DNA from: Aphidius gifuensis
Lineage: Eukaryota > Arthropoda > Insecta > Hymenoptera > Braconidae
NCBI RefSeq assembly: GCF_014905175.1
Contig: NC_057792.1
Coordinates: 6,324,001-6,388,000 of the forward strand
DNA: 64,000 nt
Reading direction: 5' to 3'
This document shows positions 15,201 to 27,850 of the stretch, piece after piece (the first letter of the stretch is position 1; every line of letters starts with the position of its first letter). The notes under the pieces are model-generated. The model worked only from the letters and a program-made list of their open reading frames with translations, was not told the DNA's origin and searched no databases. A program made the position numbers and the translations under genes.

Positions 15201-17059
15201 GAAGAGTTTGATTTAAAATAAAGAAAATGTCTTTGTTCTATTTTCATAGATGATTTGTTGATATATAGAATAAACTTAGAACGTAATTCAACGGATTTTC
15301 TGAAGTATATTCAATATCGATATGAAAACTAGTTCACTTCATTCATGCATTATACAAGTTGTTCAATTTCATTTTTTCAGTGTGTGTTTATCGTAGTATT
15401 GCAAATGTAAAATAAAAAAAAAATGTAATAACTTATATACACTTGTATTTGCATTTCATTTTCTGAAAATTTACACTTTTCTGTTTATTTTTCAAATAAA
15501 TTCATATATTTTTGAAATAAAATAAAATATATAGTTTTTATATTTTGAATAAATAAAAATACAACAAATTGCATTGCCATGTTTATTTTATATTTTATTA
15601 TTATTATTATTTACACGTGGTTTATGGATCATATCTTATTTGATTTTTTTTATCCTGTATTTTTATATATATTTTTTTGTTAAACTTTTAACATGCATGT
15701 TCAATGGAAAATGAATTTTTCTCTCTTGTAAACTCAGCAAACTTTTGGATTGAAAAAAGGATTATTTGTAAATTTATTTTTCCACTGTTCTGATTTCTTT
15801 TCATTCGGTACGAGGTTAAAAAAAAAATTTCAGTAAGCTCTAAGACGAATGAAGAATAAATAAAAAAAATTTTAAATACATAAACAAATAGTTAAATAAA
15901 TAAATAAAAGTTTCAACTATGATAATACAAATAAAAATTTAAAAGCATAAAATTATTTTAAAAGATTTTAATAATTTTATTTTTAAAAGCTTTTTTTGTT
16001 TGAATGAAAGCTTTTTTTTCATTAAATATACAAAATTTTACTGCTAAAATAGATGTAACTATTAATAAATGAATAAAATAAATAAATATTAATTTAATTT
16101 ATTGAATTTTTTTAACAAGCAACTTGAATAAGCTTCGCAAAAATTTGCCAAATATTATTAAAAATAATCTGATTCAATTTTATTTTTGAATTTTAATATA
16201 TTTTTTAAGTTAAACATTTAAATATTCAATTGTTGATATTTAAAATAGAGTAAGTTGAAGGTGAAGAACATGATAATATTTTTAAATTATTCCTCATTTC
16301 TTCCACTTTCCACTTTAACCCTCTTTTTTTCTTATTTTTTAAACCCTTATTCTTAGCATCCCTGCTCTAGCAAACTCTAACTCTCGCGCTGCATTAAATT
16401 GAATTACTACGACTTCTTTTTTGTTGTCGACAATGTCATTTTCGTTTTTTAGATGCTTCATATCAAAATATTCAAAGAATATTGTCCTACTTATATTTGT
16501 ATATAAATAAATATTTAAATAAAAATTTTATTATAAATCTAATTATTAAAAATATACCATGTTTTTAAAAAAAAATAAAAAAGTTAATAAGCTTGAATTT
16601 TATATTGTAAAAAAAAAATATTTAAAAAAGTTTTTAAACAGTTTATCAACTTTTTTATAAATAAATAAAACTTGTACTGTGAGCATTATTTAATGTCATT
16701 ATAACAACGATTCAATAAACACAAATTTATTTATGAAATAAAAAAAAAAAAAAAACAAAGCTGGGTAAATGTTTTTGCAAAGTTTTATAAAAAAAAAAAA
16801 TTTTTGTATATATGCAGAATTTTCTGGGGCTTGATAAAATTTATTCTTTGTTTTTCATAATGACAAATATTTGCAGGTCGTTTTTGCATAATAGATGGAA
16901 TTTTTTTTTTTACTAAAAAATTTTTAAACAATGACTGGCATTATAAAAAAATATTCTTCCTTTGTTTTGCATTTATTGATTTTTCATAATTCGAAAATTT
17001 GTACTTGAAAAATTTTAATTTTACATTCAAGTGAATTTATGTTTTACATTCTGAAAATT
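9251..17059. other. AT-rich non-coding stretch
   Basis: No gene is recognised. A less AT-rich patch at 10530-10740 and another at 13370-13530 show no splice-bounded coding frame. The rest is poly(A)/poly(T) and TTAAA-type simple sequence. Confidence 0.55.
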
Positions 17060-17600
17060 TTGTTTTTCAAATATACGTTTTATTTTATTATTATTTTTTT
17101 TTTTAATCAATAATTTAATAATAAAATCATCGAGTATTATTTGCATATTTATTGATAGACATTTACTGTGACCAAATATTTATTGATAAAAAAAAAAGAC
17201 AAAATTTTTTGTTAATAAAAACGAAAAAAAAAGAAAATTAAAATATCAACTATTATTAATGAAAATCAAAAAAGTAATTATTACATTATTATTTTATTGT
17301 ATAATTTATTTAAGTATTTTAAATATTTAAATTTAATATTATTACTTGATATTAAAAACATAATAATAATTATTATTATTCTATACTTTTTTTGAAAAAT
17401 ATTTTAAACAGTAAAATATTTTTTTTTATATTATTATTTTATCATTTGATTGAATCATCAAGTATTTATATTCATCGGTACACATTTATGATTTTTACAA
17501 TCATTATTTTTACCAGAAAATGTTCCACTCTAAGGTGCACCTGCATTATCACATTTGCTCATAATTTAAAATTTACTATACTTCTATTTTTTTTCGTATA
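17060..17600 (+). repeat. Dispersed repeat family B, copy 1
   Basis: About 540 bp nearly identical to the first parts of 21958-22730 and 34543-35265. It starts with TTTGTTTTTCAAATA, includes a GTGACCAAATATTTATTGAT block and ends after the landmark CCACTCTAAGGTGCACCTGC. A plus-strand ORF recurs in all three copies but starts with TTG and is low-complexity, so I treat it as a by-product. This copy lacks the roughly 230-bp tail shared by the other two. Confidence 0.85.
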
Positions 17601-19861
17601 TAAAATTTAAACAATATGAAATTTTTAATTTATAAACTTTTATTTATTTTTACAAATAGTAAATTTATATCTGCAACATGTGCAAAAGTTAAATTACATT
17701 TTATCTATATATTGCTGAATTTGTAAATAATTCATTTTGTTTTAAAATTCAACATAAATTTTCCACAATATTATTTATTTTATACAAAAAATTTATCAAC
17801 TGAACATCACAATTATTGGATTTAATATTTCCAATAAATAATTGATTTTTTTATTTACAATTTTATAAAGTTTATTGAAGTTTGTGTACACTTATATCGG
17901 AAATATCAATTTATATATATATTTTTGTTTTTATATTTATTTATTTTACGATTATTATTATTATTATTTTTATCTTGTAAAAGTTTTCAACAAAGTTTTA
18001 CAAGAGTTTTTCAAAATATATATGGTATTTAACTTTTTGTTTGGTAAAAACTACGAAAAACCATCACCAGGAGAATTATGAAAATACATATAATAAATAT
18101 GAATTAACTTTTTACTTGAACTCAATGACTTTAGTAATTTTACCATCTTATGTTTACACTTTACCAATCAATAATTCATTTAGCCAAACTATAAAATCAT
18201 TACATTTAAAAATTAATAAAATTTCTATTTACATTCTCATAAATTAATTTTAAATAACTTATTATTATAAGTGAATAACAATTACCTATAAAATCTAAAA
18301 TATATTTCCTAAAATCATTCATTACATAAATCAACTGTCTATTTATTAAAAAAAAAAAAACTAATTTAAAAAAAATTATATTATCAGATAATTCCACTTC
18401 ACTTGTGATGGGTTTATGAAAATTTTTTTGATATTCGATTAACTTGAAAATAAGGTGAAGTTGAGAAAAAAAAAAAAAAAAGTAAATGATGAAAAAGTTG
18501 TGATTGAAGGGTTAAAGAATGAGACAGAATAGATGAGGGGTATAATGGAGACAGAGAGGAAAGTAAAAAAAAGTAGAAGAGAGAGAGATTTTGAGGATTG
18601 AATATATCGAATGAGGGATGAAACGAAGGCGAGATAGATGAATTTGCTGATGTCAGTTGAAAATAGTTCACGTTGCTTGCGGCCACTAGTTGTTACATGC
18701 GGAAAATGTAAATTTTCACAATCTGCATATACAGCATGAATATATATATACAATTTTAAACTATGTTTCTGTTGATGTGTGGTAGAAATGTATGGATTAT
18801 ATGAACTTTGTATATTTCTCATTTGAGTATTCAGAGTAACAATTATTACTTCAATACAAACAATGAATAATGCTTTTTTTTTTGGAGAAAAAAAAAAGGC
18901 TCAATTAATATTTAATTATTTATTTAATTAATAATTAATTTATCAATCAATTTTACTATTTATTGAAGAACTTATTGATATATTTTTTTTACTTTTATTA
19001 AAATTTAAAATCCAGTTTTTTATATATTTTTTTAAATTCTAATTATTAATTTATAATTATAATGCTTTTAACATTTCATCTATTTCAATAATAGTTATTG
19101 CTTGTTTTTTTTATTATTTAAAGATTTTTTTGATAATTAGTTTATCACAAGTATATAATAACATTTTCACTTAACATTAATTGGCGGTATAATTCACGTC
19201 GATTTCAACGCCACGTACGCGTTTTACAATAAATTAGGGTGACAGTCTATTAACTCTTGTCCTGTCGTGGTTTCTCACACTGACACACAATTAGATACAT
19301 ATACATATAGACCCTATTAATTTACGAAATAAACTTACAACCGGAAAATTATTAATCACGTAAGTTTTTATCTTTTCATATAATTTTTTCTTTTTTTTTC
19401 TTGCTTGACAGTGAATTTTTAATTTTTTTTTTTCTCGGGAAAATTTTATTTCTTTTATTTTTCAATTTACGCTACCAGGATTATACATTTTGTGTTGGAA
19501 AAAAAAAAAAAAGAAATGCCGTTGATTTTCAGATTTTACTTTTTTTTTTTTGCCGTTTATTTTTGTACATTTCACTTGAGTTCGTTGGAGCGTCTGAAAT
19601 CGCTTTTCTACGAAGCAGTTTTACAAACTTTTCGACCCTATCGTTTTATTTTTATTTTTTCAATTTTTTTTTTTTTTTTTGTATTCCATTGCCACCAGAC
19701 TTTTCCTTTGCTTCTCCAGACTTTGTGGGGTAAGAAGGTTTTGTCCAAGCCTTTTACGATCGAGAACGTTGCAATTTTTTTTTTTTTTTTTGTAAATATA
19801 TTTTCTTCATTTCCTTTTTTTCAAGAACTGTGAATGTAAAAGTTTTTATTTATTTATTTTT
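17601..19861. other. Non-coding stretch with one GC-richer pocket
   Basis: Mostly AT-rich. A purine-rich patch lies at 18470-18640. A CpG-containing pocket at 19185-19330 is followed by a donor-like CACGTAAGTT at about 19357, which could mark an alternative non-coding first exon. No coding gene is supported; the 19401-19833 ORFs are poly(T)-driven. Confidence 0.4.
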
Positions 19862-20512
19862 TTTTTTTACTGAGTAGAAGAAGTTTAGACACTATTTAAA
19901 GATTATAAATTTTAAATTATTCGTATTATTTGAACGAATTAGTATCACAATTAAATGTCATGCTTGAAATATTCTAAGCACAAATTTTCGACTCAAATCA
20001 TCTTGAAATAAAATACTCTGGTAAATAATTTTCCAACAAAAAAAAAATATCCTGTGTCGTGCAATTAGTATAAAAAACATTATCCTATATTTAAAATTAA
20101 AATTAATCATTATAAAAATAATTGAAGCATAGTAAAATATAAACATAATGATTTAATGACTATTTTGAATTTGCCAAAATTTATGACAACAGTATATATC
20201 ATAGGATAAATAAATAAATATTTCATTTAACAATTTATTTTTTTTTCAAATTTACTTTTATCATACATCTTGGATAAATTTAAAATTAATTAATTTAAAA
20301 ATAAATTAATTAGTCATCGTATTGTAATGACTCAATGTTATTATTATTTCAAATTTAATTTTTTTTAATATTAATCTTTCAAATATTGTATGAAATGTTT
20401 ATTTATTTTTATTTTATTATTTCAATTTATTATTATATATTATTAATTCAATAATTATTATAAATCTTGGATAAATTTGTAATTTATTTATTTTTTACAA
20501 GCTAGTAGATAT
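19862..20512 (+). repeat. Dispersed repeat family A, copy 2
   Basis: Near-identical to copy 1 at 8610-9250 over the whole length, beginning at the shared AAGAAGTTTAGACACTATTT. It extends at the 3' end to ACAAGCTAGTAGATATTTGTG, a terminus also seen in copy 4 (as ACTAGCTAG) and, altered, in copy 3 (ACAAGCTAAGGGATATTTG). That gives the best estimate of the family's 3' boundary. No ORF is present. Confidence 0.85.
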
Positions 20513-21957
20513 TTGTGGGTTTGATTATTTGCGTATTGAAAAATAAATTATCTGATAAACTTTTTGATGATATGAATATAATAGAAATTGTTTTTTTCTT
20601 CTTTTCTCTTCTTTTATTCGATAATTTAGAATAAGGATAATGCTTATTGCTTGTTAAAGTGTGTGCTATATCCTTTTCTAGGTAGTGATAAAAGCTAAGT
20701 TGGATAAAATAGTTGTCTGGCATCTGATAATGATCCTACTTTGGTAGCACGTGTGCTTTTCCTTGTTCTTCTCAAGTCTTTAGATAATAAAGTCTCAAAA
20801 TTATATGCTAAAATCATTTCCTTTTCTCATCCCAACTTCTTAAACGACCTAAAAATAGCACTAAAAAAATTTACGAATGCATTTAAATGTTCTTAAATTT
20901 TATTTCTTTTTCTCAATGAAGAAAAATCTATAAAGAGACAATTTCATTAGCATTGATTGTAAAGAGAACTCGAAAATATCTTTGAATAAAATAAAAAAAA
21001 TTATCATAAGAATACATATAAAATCTTTTGTGATAATTCTATAAAAATTTAAAAATATATTTCAATGTGGTCTCGTTTTTTTCCTTTTAATTTTATTATT
21101 TACCATATTTGTCAAGTTTTTACCAGAAAAGATACTTTTTTTTTTTAATAAATAAATACTAACTAGTTTTCATGAAAATTAAAATTATTTTTTCATCAAT
21201 AATAATATAAAGTTATTATTATTATTTTCATTTTATCGTTGAAAAAAATTATATTAAAACTTTCATAAGAATTTTAAATTGGAAAAAGAAAAAGAGTAAA
21301 GTAGAAAAGTGGCTGGCAAAATTGACAAATAGAAATTGACTTTAATTGTAAAAATAAAATCCTTTGACCCTTTTTTATGATTTTTCGTATGTATGAGAAT
21401 TATTGTGTCTCTGATTAATTTACTTGAAATCAGACAATAAATAAATGACGAAATAAAATATTTAAATATCATACTTTTATATACTACTTTTATAATTGTA
21501 AATTTAAGCTTAATTTATTAACATTCAAAATAAAATATGAATTTTTAAAAATGTAAATTAATTAAGAAAAAAAAAAAAAAATTAACCAATCCAGTAATTG
21601 AATGAGAACATTCAGGTTATATTCCCTTTGTCAATCAGAATAAAGTGAAATTTAACAAAGGAATGCTCTTAATGTGGTACACCAATGCCATCAAACATTG
21701 TAGAAAATTTGAGAAGAGCTGGATTCAGCATCTATTTGCAAACCTTATTGGGTTTAAGTAGATATTTGAATGTACTATATTCTATTGAATTTCATGGATA
21801 ACCAATTTGTGTAATTAAAAATTGATTACTTTTGGATTAATAACATTTATATATTTTTTTGTTTTAAATTGAAAATAACATTTTAAATATTGAAGGAAAA
21901 ATTTCATATTTTTAGATTTAACAGTCGAGGATTTATTGAATTAAATATATCAAATGA
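20513..21957. other. AT-rich non-coding stretch
   Basis: No gene is recognised. The ORFs at 20502-20723 and 21263-21472 are short and low-complexity. Confidence 0.5.
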
Positions 21958-22730
21958 TTTGTTTTTCAAATAAACGTTTTATTTTATTATTTTTTTTTTT
22001 TAATCAACAATTTAATAATAAAATCATCGAGTATTATTTGTATATTTATTGATAGACAATTACTGTGACCAAATATCTATTGATAAAAAAAAAAGACAAA
22101 ATTTTTTGTTAATAAAAACGAAAAAAAAGAAAATTAAAATATCAACTATTATTAATGAAAATCAAAAAAGTAATTATTACATTATTATTTTATTGTATAA
22201 TTTATTTAAGTATTTTAAATATTTAAATTTAATATTATTACTTGATATTAAAAACATAATAATAATAATTATTATTCTATACTTTTTTTGAAAAATATTT
22301 TAAACAGTAAAATATTTTTTTTTATATTATTATTTTATCATTTGATTGAATCATCAAGTATTTATATTCATCGTTACACATTTATGATTTTTACAATCAT
22401 TATTTTTACCAGAAAATGTTCCACTCTAAGGTGCACCTGCATTATTACATTTGCTATTAATTTAACGTTTACTATACGTTTATTTTTTCCAACCGAGTAA
22501 ATTTTTACATGTCATTGAATCTATCTATATATTTGAAAATGAATATAAATATTTACAGACGTATATATTATTCTTTGAATATATTTATATTAAAAACTAC
22601 GATTAAAAGAATTTTTAATTACTATTTTACATCACATGATCCTTCGTAACTTCGTGCAATACACTGATTAATTAAACTGACCATGTGACCTGGAATTAAT
22701 TCCGACATTGCTAAAATTGATGATATTGAT
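21958..22730 (+). repeat. Dispersed repeat family B, copy 2 (long form)
   Basis: It shares the family core with 17060-17600 and a further 3' tail (about 22490-22730) with 34543-35265. The tail includes ACATGTCATTGAATCTATCT and GACCATGTGACCTGGA. On the minus strand the tail contains a short reading frame related to that in copy 3, ending at a stop after about 27 codons. The two long copies differ more in the tail than in the core. Confidence 0.8.
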
Positions 22731-25667
22731 AAATTTATTAACCGGCATTATTTTAAGCCAGTGTATGTAAATTTTTTGATAAACAAATTTAAAAATAAAA
22801 AAAAAAAAAACAAATGTAAAAAATTGACAACATAAATATCCACCATTTTTTTGCTTTTATAATCAGAAAACAGATAAATTTCTATAAAAAATTCTATTTT
22901 AATTTTTGTATTGTTCAGCAATGAATTAATCAGTATCTATAATTTCAATAATTGTATTCTATATATTAACATATTTTCAAATATCAACTATTTAATTGCA
23001 TATTTCTCGGTTGTGAATTTCTGACGAGCAACGGTATGTTACGGCCTATGTCCCGAGGGAAATATTCGAGTTCACAGCAAACATCTACCCCGATATTTTT
23101 TTTATCTAGCATATATTCATTTCCACAAGGGAATAAATTTAACACAATAACAGAATTTTTTTTTTGTCAATTTTTTTCCATTCGCTTCATTATTAGTCAA
23201 TACAAAAAATATTGATTTTATCATGAATTCATTGACACATACATTTTAATTTTTTTTTTTAAATTCATTATTAAATTGTCTCGTATATCACATTGACTGT
23301 GATGAAAAGGACTTTGAATAAATATAGACGAGCTTCAAACTATCCAATTAATTTTTTTATTATTTTTTTTAGATCCAAACTTGTTAAACATTTTTTTAAC
23401 AAAATGATTTTTTTAATTGTAAAATAATATTTATTCAATCAATTTATTTATTTTTTCCAGTAATTATTATCATTGTTATACTTTTAAAAATATATAAAAT
23501 ATTGAAATAAACTTTTGAATTTTTGTGTGAATGCATGTGTGGTGACACTACCCTTTAATTTTTATTTTTTATTTCTCTTCTATTTTGTATTAAATAAATC
23601 TCATACATACAACTGTGTATGTAGATTTTTCAAAAATACATTTTTATTTTTCACAATTGTGCAATTGACTTTTATACAAAAAGATATATTTTTTTTTTTC
23701 GTTTTTACAATTTTTTTTTATTTATTTTTTATATATCCTCTACCCTTTCAGAATCAACGCTCATCAGAGCTGTACTGTTATTTCACCCTTTCGAGTTATT
23801 AAAAAATTGCAATTCAAAAAAATAAATAAAAAAATATATGAAAATAAATAAATAAAGTCGTTATTTGTAGAGGATAAAAAAAAAAAAAAATTAACAAAAG
23901 CAATAAATAAATATTTAATTTAATATATTTATGTTTCAGATATATAAAAATGAATTTCGTCAAAAAAATTCCAAGCTAAATTGTGGTAAGTTTTTTTTAT
24001 GAATTAATATTTTTTCTCTACCAGTAAATAATAAACTTTTAATTTTTTTTTTTTTTAAATTTTAATACTATATTTATTTAGGAAACAATTTTTTTCATTT
24101 TACTGGTTGTTTTATACAGCTCTTATATCATTAGTAATTACCTTCTTTTTTTTAATACAAAAAAGTAGAAATAAAAAATTTCTTTATGATCAAGTAAATT
24201 TTTATATTTTTCAGTATAAAGTTTATATATTTTTTAACTATTAAAATTCATTGTTATCTTAATTTTTAATTTTCAATTATTAAAGTAATTTAATATATAA
24301 AATACAAATAAAATTGAAACAAGATTTTATTTTTTTTATTATTGTATATTGATAGCAAATTTTTATCAGTAAACTTGAGATGATTTCGATGGGTCAGTTT
24401 GGTTGTACATCGACGTGAGTACATGTACCATAATACGTGATCCATTGAATTATCTATTATAAATTTCGATCACGTATTCAAGTAGACAAGGATGAGAATA
24501 CCTGCTAACGTATAAACGTAATGCAATGTAACATACAGTCGTAATTACCTAAACTCAACATTGAGACATTTTTAATAATTTTAAATTATTTTATCATCTA
24601 ACCATTGAGTATTTTTTTTTTTAAATTTATAACAAACTCCAATATTGATTTTTAAACTTATTTTTAAAACCAGCTCGATGTATTTTATCCTGATTTTTTT
24701 TTATGTCATTCATCAAAGTTTTTTTTAACACAAATATGAAGGAAAAAAAAAAAGAGGTTTTTATTTGTCTAGTTGTTGATATTTTCTTTGCAAAATCGTG
24801 TTTGAAAAGAAAATGAAAATAGAAATATAAAAAATATTATATGAAAGATTGAAGAAAGAAATGTGAGTAATAAAAAAAAAAAATAATAAAAAACAATAAA
24901 AAAGTGAAGAGGAAAATAGAGGATAATGAGGTTTAGGAAGTCATTGAACTAGCTATTGAGACGACGACTATAGTCAGATGGAAAAATCGATGGTTACCGA
25001 TAAACCTGTTTGTAAGATGGTGTGTTTTAATAGATCCCGAAGGTACATAAACTTTATACATATATAAATTGAGTGTGTATACAACAACGACAATCTTGAA
25101 AAATGTTTGGCTTTTAAATTCAATAAAAATCTCGTATGTTGCATTTTACAATGTCATAATATAAATAACATGTGTTTAAAATTCAAAAAAAAAATTTAAA
25201 TAACGTAAAAAATATCAATGATAACTTTTTTTCATGCAAAATAAAAGTTGGAAGAAATAATATTGAAAGCATACTTGATAATTTATGAGAGTTTCATTTT
25301 TTTTTTTTTTGTTTTTAGAATAGAAAAATTGCTAATTTTTATTATCATTGCATTAATGTAATTTGCAAATTATTCTAAACTTTTTTAAAGTGTTCGTTTC
25401 AATGTTTCTGGGAATATATATATGTGTAAAAATTATCCGGAGAATTGATGGAGACATTTGGTGAGAAAGTGAGAAAAGTAATGGAAAGAAAAAAATAGTT
25501 ACATTTGAAAAAAAATTCAAAAAAAAAAAAATGTAAAAATAGTGAGACATACTGTGAAAATGTTAGCATCGTGGGTTCGTAAAGTTTCTTTAATGGCCAC
25601 AATGTCCGTGATGAAGATATGGGATATGGTCCAAGTATTTTTCTTGCCAATTTTACTCAGTCATTTT
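22731..25667. other. Non-coding stretch
   Basis: Apart from the possible leader exon at 23940-23985, no gene is recognised. Less AT-rich pockets lie at 23010-23090, 24360-24550 and 24930-25030; none shows a coding frame bounded by splice sites. Confidence 0.45.
23940..23985 (+). other. Possible 46-nt non-coding leader exon
   Basis: An acceptor-like ATGTTTCAG ends at 23939 and a strong donor GTAAGTTTTT starts at 23986, bracketing 46 nt. The segment contains an ATG (23950) opening an eight-codon frame that stops within the exon, so it would add an upstream ORF to a TPST leader. The evidence is splice-site consensus only, and in AT-rich introns such pairs arise by chance. Confidence 0.25.
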
Positions 25668-25868
25668 TGATTTGTAATATTAGTTTGTTCAACTTGGTAA
25701 ACTAGCCAATTTAATTCTACATTTTTTTTTTTATAAACAGTAGAGTTTTTTTTCACGTTTTTGCTCTTTTGTATTTCAGTAAATTATAATTAAATTATAT
25801 TGAAATAATTTACTGAGAAATAAGTAGTCAAAGTGTCGCTAATACAAAAAAATAAAACAACAATCCTG
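25668..25868 (+). repeat. Dispersed repeat family C, copy 1, interrupted by a TIR element
   Basis: It begins TTTTTGATTTGTAATATTAG and contains TTCAACTTGGTAAACTAGCC and ATTTACTGAGAAATAAGTAG. Other copies are 30107-30330 (+), about 31295-31530 (-) and 31775-31975 (-). The copy is broken at AACAATCCTG, where the TTAA-bounded element 25869-26366 begins; related sequence seems to resume as TTAAATTAACA after 26366. Confidence 0.75.
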
Positions 25869-26366
25869 TTAAGGAGGTTATGCAGCTAACACTCTTTTTA
25901 AATATAATGAGAATGTTCTGAAATTTTGTACACAGTTAGATCTTTTTATTCTGAATACGACGGTATAATTATTTTCTTATGTTGATCGGTTAAATTTTTT
26001 GTAATTAATTATTGAAAATATTATTTAACATTGGCTCTTATGGAGATTTCAACCATTTTTTTCGGATAGAAAAAATGATGAAAAAGTCTTGAAAAAAATC
26101 ACACATATACTAGAAACCGAGTTTTATTAATTGCGCGAAAAATTTTCATATGTTGATCTGTCAATTAATGAGTAATTAATTATAAACTTTACAAAAATTA
26201 GATGTGGCAACGTATGGCATGTTCAAACACACACACACTCGCTGTCCCATATATTGCTCATGCGCTTTTCACTTTATTTTTTCACAGTGTAAGTGTTACC
26301 AGATTTCAGTTTTGTCTGTGACGTCAGAAGCGCCCTGCAACATGAATTTGTGCATAACCTCCTTAA
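25869..26366. mobile_element. 498-bp TIR element bounded by TTAA
   Basis: Perfect 16-bp terminal inverted repeats, TTAAGGAGGTTATGCA at 25869-25884 and TGCATAACCTCCTTAA at 26351-26366, bound a non-coding body that is less AT-rich than its surroundings (CACACACAC, ATGCGCTTTTCAC, GTGACGTCAGAAGCGC). The TTAA at both ends would suit a TTAA-targeting, piggyBac-like non-autonomous element, although TTAA is also part of the inverted repeat. It interrupts a family C repeat, which supports insertion. There is no transposase ORF. Confidence 0.75.
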
Positions 26367-27533
26367 ATTAACAATACGATTTAAGGCGCATGCCCAACGC
26401 CGGTTTTAGAGTGTTGTGGAGGGGAGAATGTCCTATCTATTTTACATTATAAGAAATGCAATGCCAACCCCAAAAAAATAATTTTTTTTTTTTTTAACCG
26501 ATCATAAAACGTTATTTTTACCATATTTGACTTTATTTCATAATAAAAAAATGTTTATTGACGTATTTTATTTAAGTTTATTTATCAAAAATATGATTTA
26601 CTATAAATTAAAAATTATGTTGAAAAATAACATCAATTTTATGTTGGTCAACTTGAGTTTTTGTTTGAAATATGCTGACTGCTATACTATAATACGTCAA
26701 AATTCCTTTTTTTCGCAATTATTTTTACTCATTAAAAAAAACCCACCGACCAAACTTTTTTCATATACGGCTCAAAATTTTCGTCTTTTTTTATTTTATA
26801 ATATATCAGTTTTTCAGAATAGTCTCTGTATTTTTCCATATAGTTTCTAACCAAGTTTATATGAAGTGTACTCGGCTGGCCATAAGAGCCTCCTTGAAAA
26901 ATGTCAACTTTATTAATTAATTAAAAAAAAACCACCGACCAAAAAATTATAAAATAATTAGGGATTATGTATTGTTATATTAATATAATCTATTGTCAAA
27001 ATTTCAAAAATTTCTCTGTATTTGTACTTCGTGTTGGACATCCCTTAAGGCCAGGCCATCTAGTGTCAAAACTATGACAGCTTCGCATCTCGAATTTTTG
27101 TCCTACGATAATAATTTTCTTTTTGATTGAATAGTTAACAAAAAAATATTAAAATGTTCGAAAAAAATTACACACATATCGGCAGTTATGTCTCCAAGTG
27201 ATGTGATAAGCATAAATAATCTTAATTATTGTTTTTTTGTCGGCCATCACTGAGATGTACACTCATTTTTGTAATAGCCGACAAACTAGACTCAAAAAAT
27301 AAAATTAAAAAAATTATTAAAATTATTTAGACTTGTCACATTAATTTTTTAAGACATTCTGATGAATTATTTTTTAATGTTTTGACAACTAATAATTTTT
27401 ATAATAATTGTTATTTAATTTTATACCTTTTAAAATGATTAAGATGCCGTTGTCATCATTGTATACAATTAAAATTTTCCTAAATAAATAAAATAAATTC
27501 AAAGAGTTTTTCCTACGTTACAAGTCATTTGAT
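26367..27533. other. Non-coding stretch between the TIR element and the first histone gene
   Basis: No gene is recognised. It has less AT-rich pockets at 26380-26450 and 27040-27110, and a small inverted repeat TTTGTCGGC...GCCGACAAA at about 27237-27296. The ORF at 26527-26850 has no family features. Confidence 0.45.
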
Positions 27534-27549
27534 GGCCCTGAAAAGGGCC
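27534..27549 (-). terminator. Histone mRNA 3' stem-loop, copy 1
   Basis: The minus strand reads GGCCCTTTTCAGGGCC, an exact match to the metazoan replication-dependent histone stem-loop consensus (six-base stem, TTTC-type loop). It starts 17 nt after the stop codon of the 71-residue H15 ORF. Downstream the minus strand reads ATCAAATGACT and then a purine-rich GTAGGAAAAAC that could serve as a histone downstream element for U7 snRNA. It directs 3' cleavage without polyadenylation. Confidence 0.9.
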
Positions 27550-27565
27550 GATTTTATTATTATTA

Positions 27566-27781
27566 TTATTGTTTCAAAATCTTGAATTTTGAATCTTCTG
27601 TGATGTACAGAAGATTCTTCTTGACAGCACCCGAGAGATAAGATTTTATAAAACCTCGGTGTCTCTCTATATTGAGGCTGTACTTGTCCTTCAAATACGC
27701 CTCAATATTTTTCATTGTAGCGCAATCGTCCTTTTCCAGCTTCTCGATTACCTCAAAAAAAGTGTCGGTTGTGATGACCAT
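27566..27781 (-). CDS. Short linker-histone-like protein (H15 domain only), copy 1
   Basis: This 71-residue protein aligns across its length with the H1/H5 globular winged-helix domain. FFEVIEKLEK corresponds to helix 1, MKNIEAYLKDKYSL to helix 2, HRGFIKSYLSGAVKKNLL to helix 3, and the ending SKFKILKQ to the final wing strand. Unlike canonical H1 (usually about 200 or more residues) it has no N-terminal extension and no Lys/Ala/Pro-rich C-terminal tail. The start is fixed by an ATG conserved with copy 2, preceded by a conserved leader and TATA block. A perfect histone stem-loop follows the stop, implying S-phase expression. It lies antisense inside the inferred TPST leader intron, away from any visible histone cluster. 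It may be a specialised linker histone or a small DNA-binding relative. The family call is firm; the function is unknown. Confidence 0.8.
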   Translation of the reverse strand: MVITTDTFFEVIEKLEKDDCATMKNIEAYLKDKYSLNIERHRGFIKSYLSGAVKKNLLYITEDSKFKILKQ

Positions 27782-27850
27782 GTTGGTTTGATGTCCGGCG
27801 AGCGAATGTGTCGTTCCCTCGGTGTGCTGCTGCTTTTATCCATTTTTGGC
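27782..27850 (-). promoter_or_regulatory. Histone-type core promoter, copy 1
   Basis: The minus strand carries GGATAAAAGCAGCAGC (TATA-like GATAAAAG at 27833-27840), and 52 nt from it to the ATG. Between them is TTCGCTCGCCGGACATC, where an initiator would be expected about 30 nt downstream of the TATA box, leaving a leader of about 25 nt. The block is conserved upstream of copy 2 (35891-35957) although it is non-coding, which supports a regulatory role. Confidence 0.6.

Noticed and set aside
17392..17610. ORF recurring in all three copies of repeat family B (also 22288-22500 and 34819-35154)
   Set aside because: It starts with TTG, is dominated by Phe/Ile/Leu from AT-rich codons, and its end differs between copies. 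The recurrence is explained by the repeat itself.
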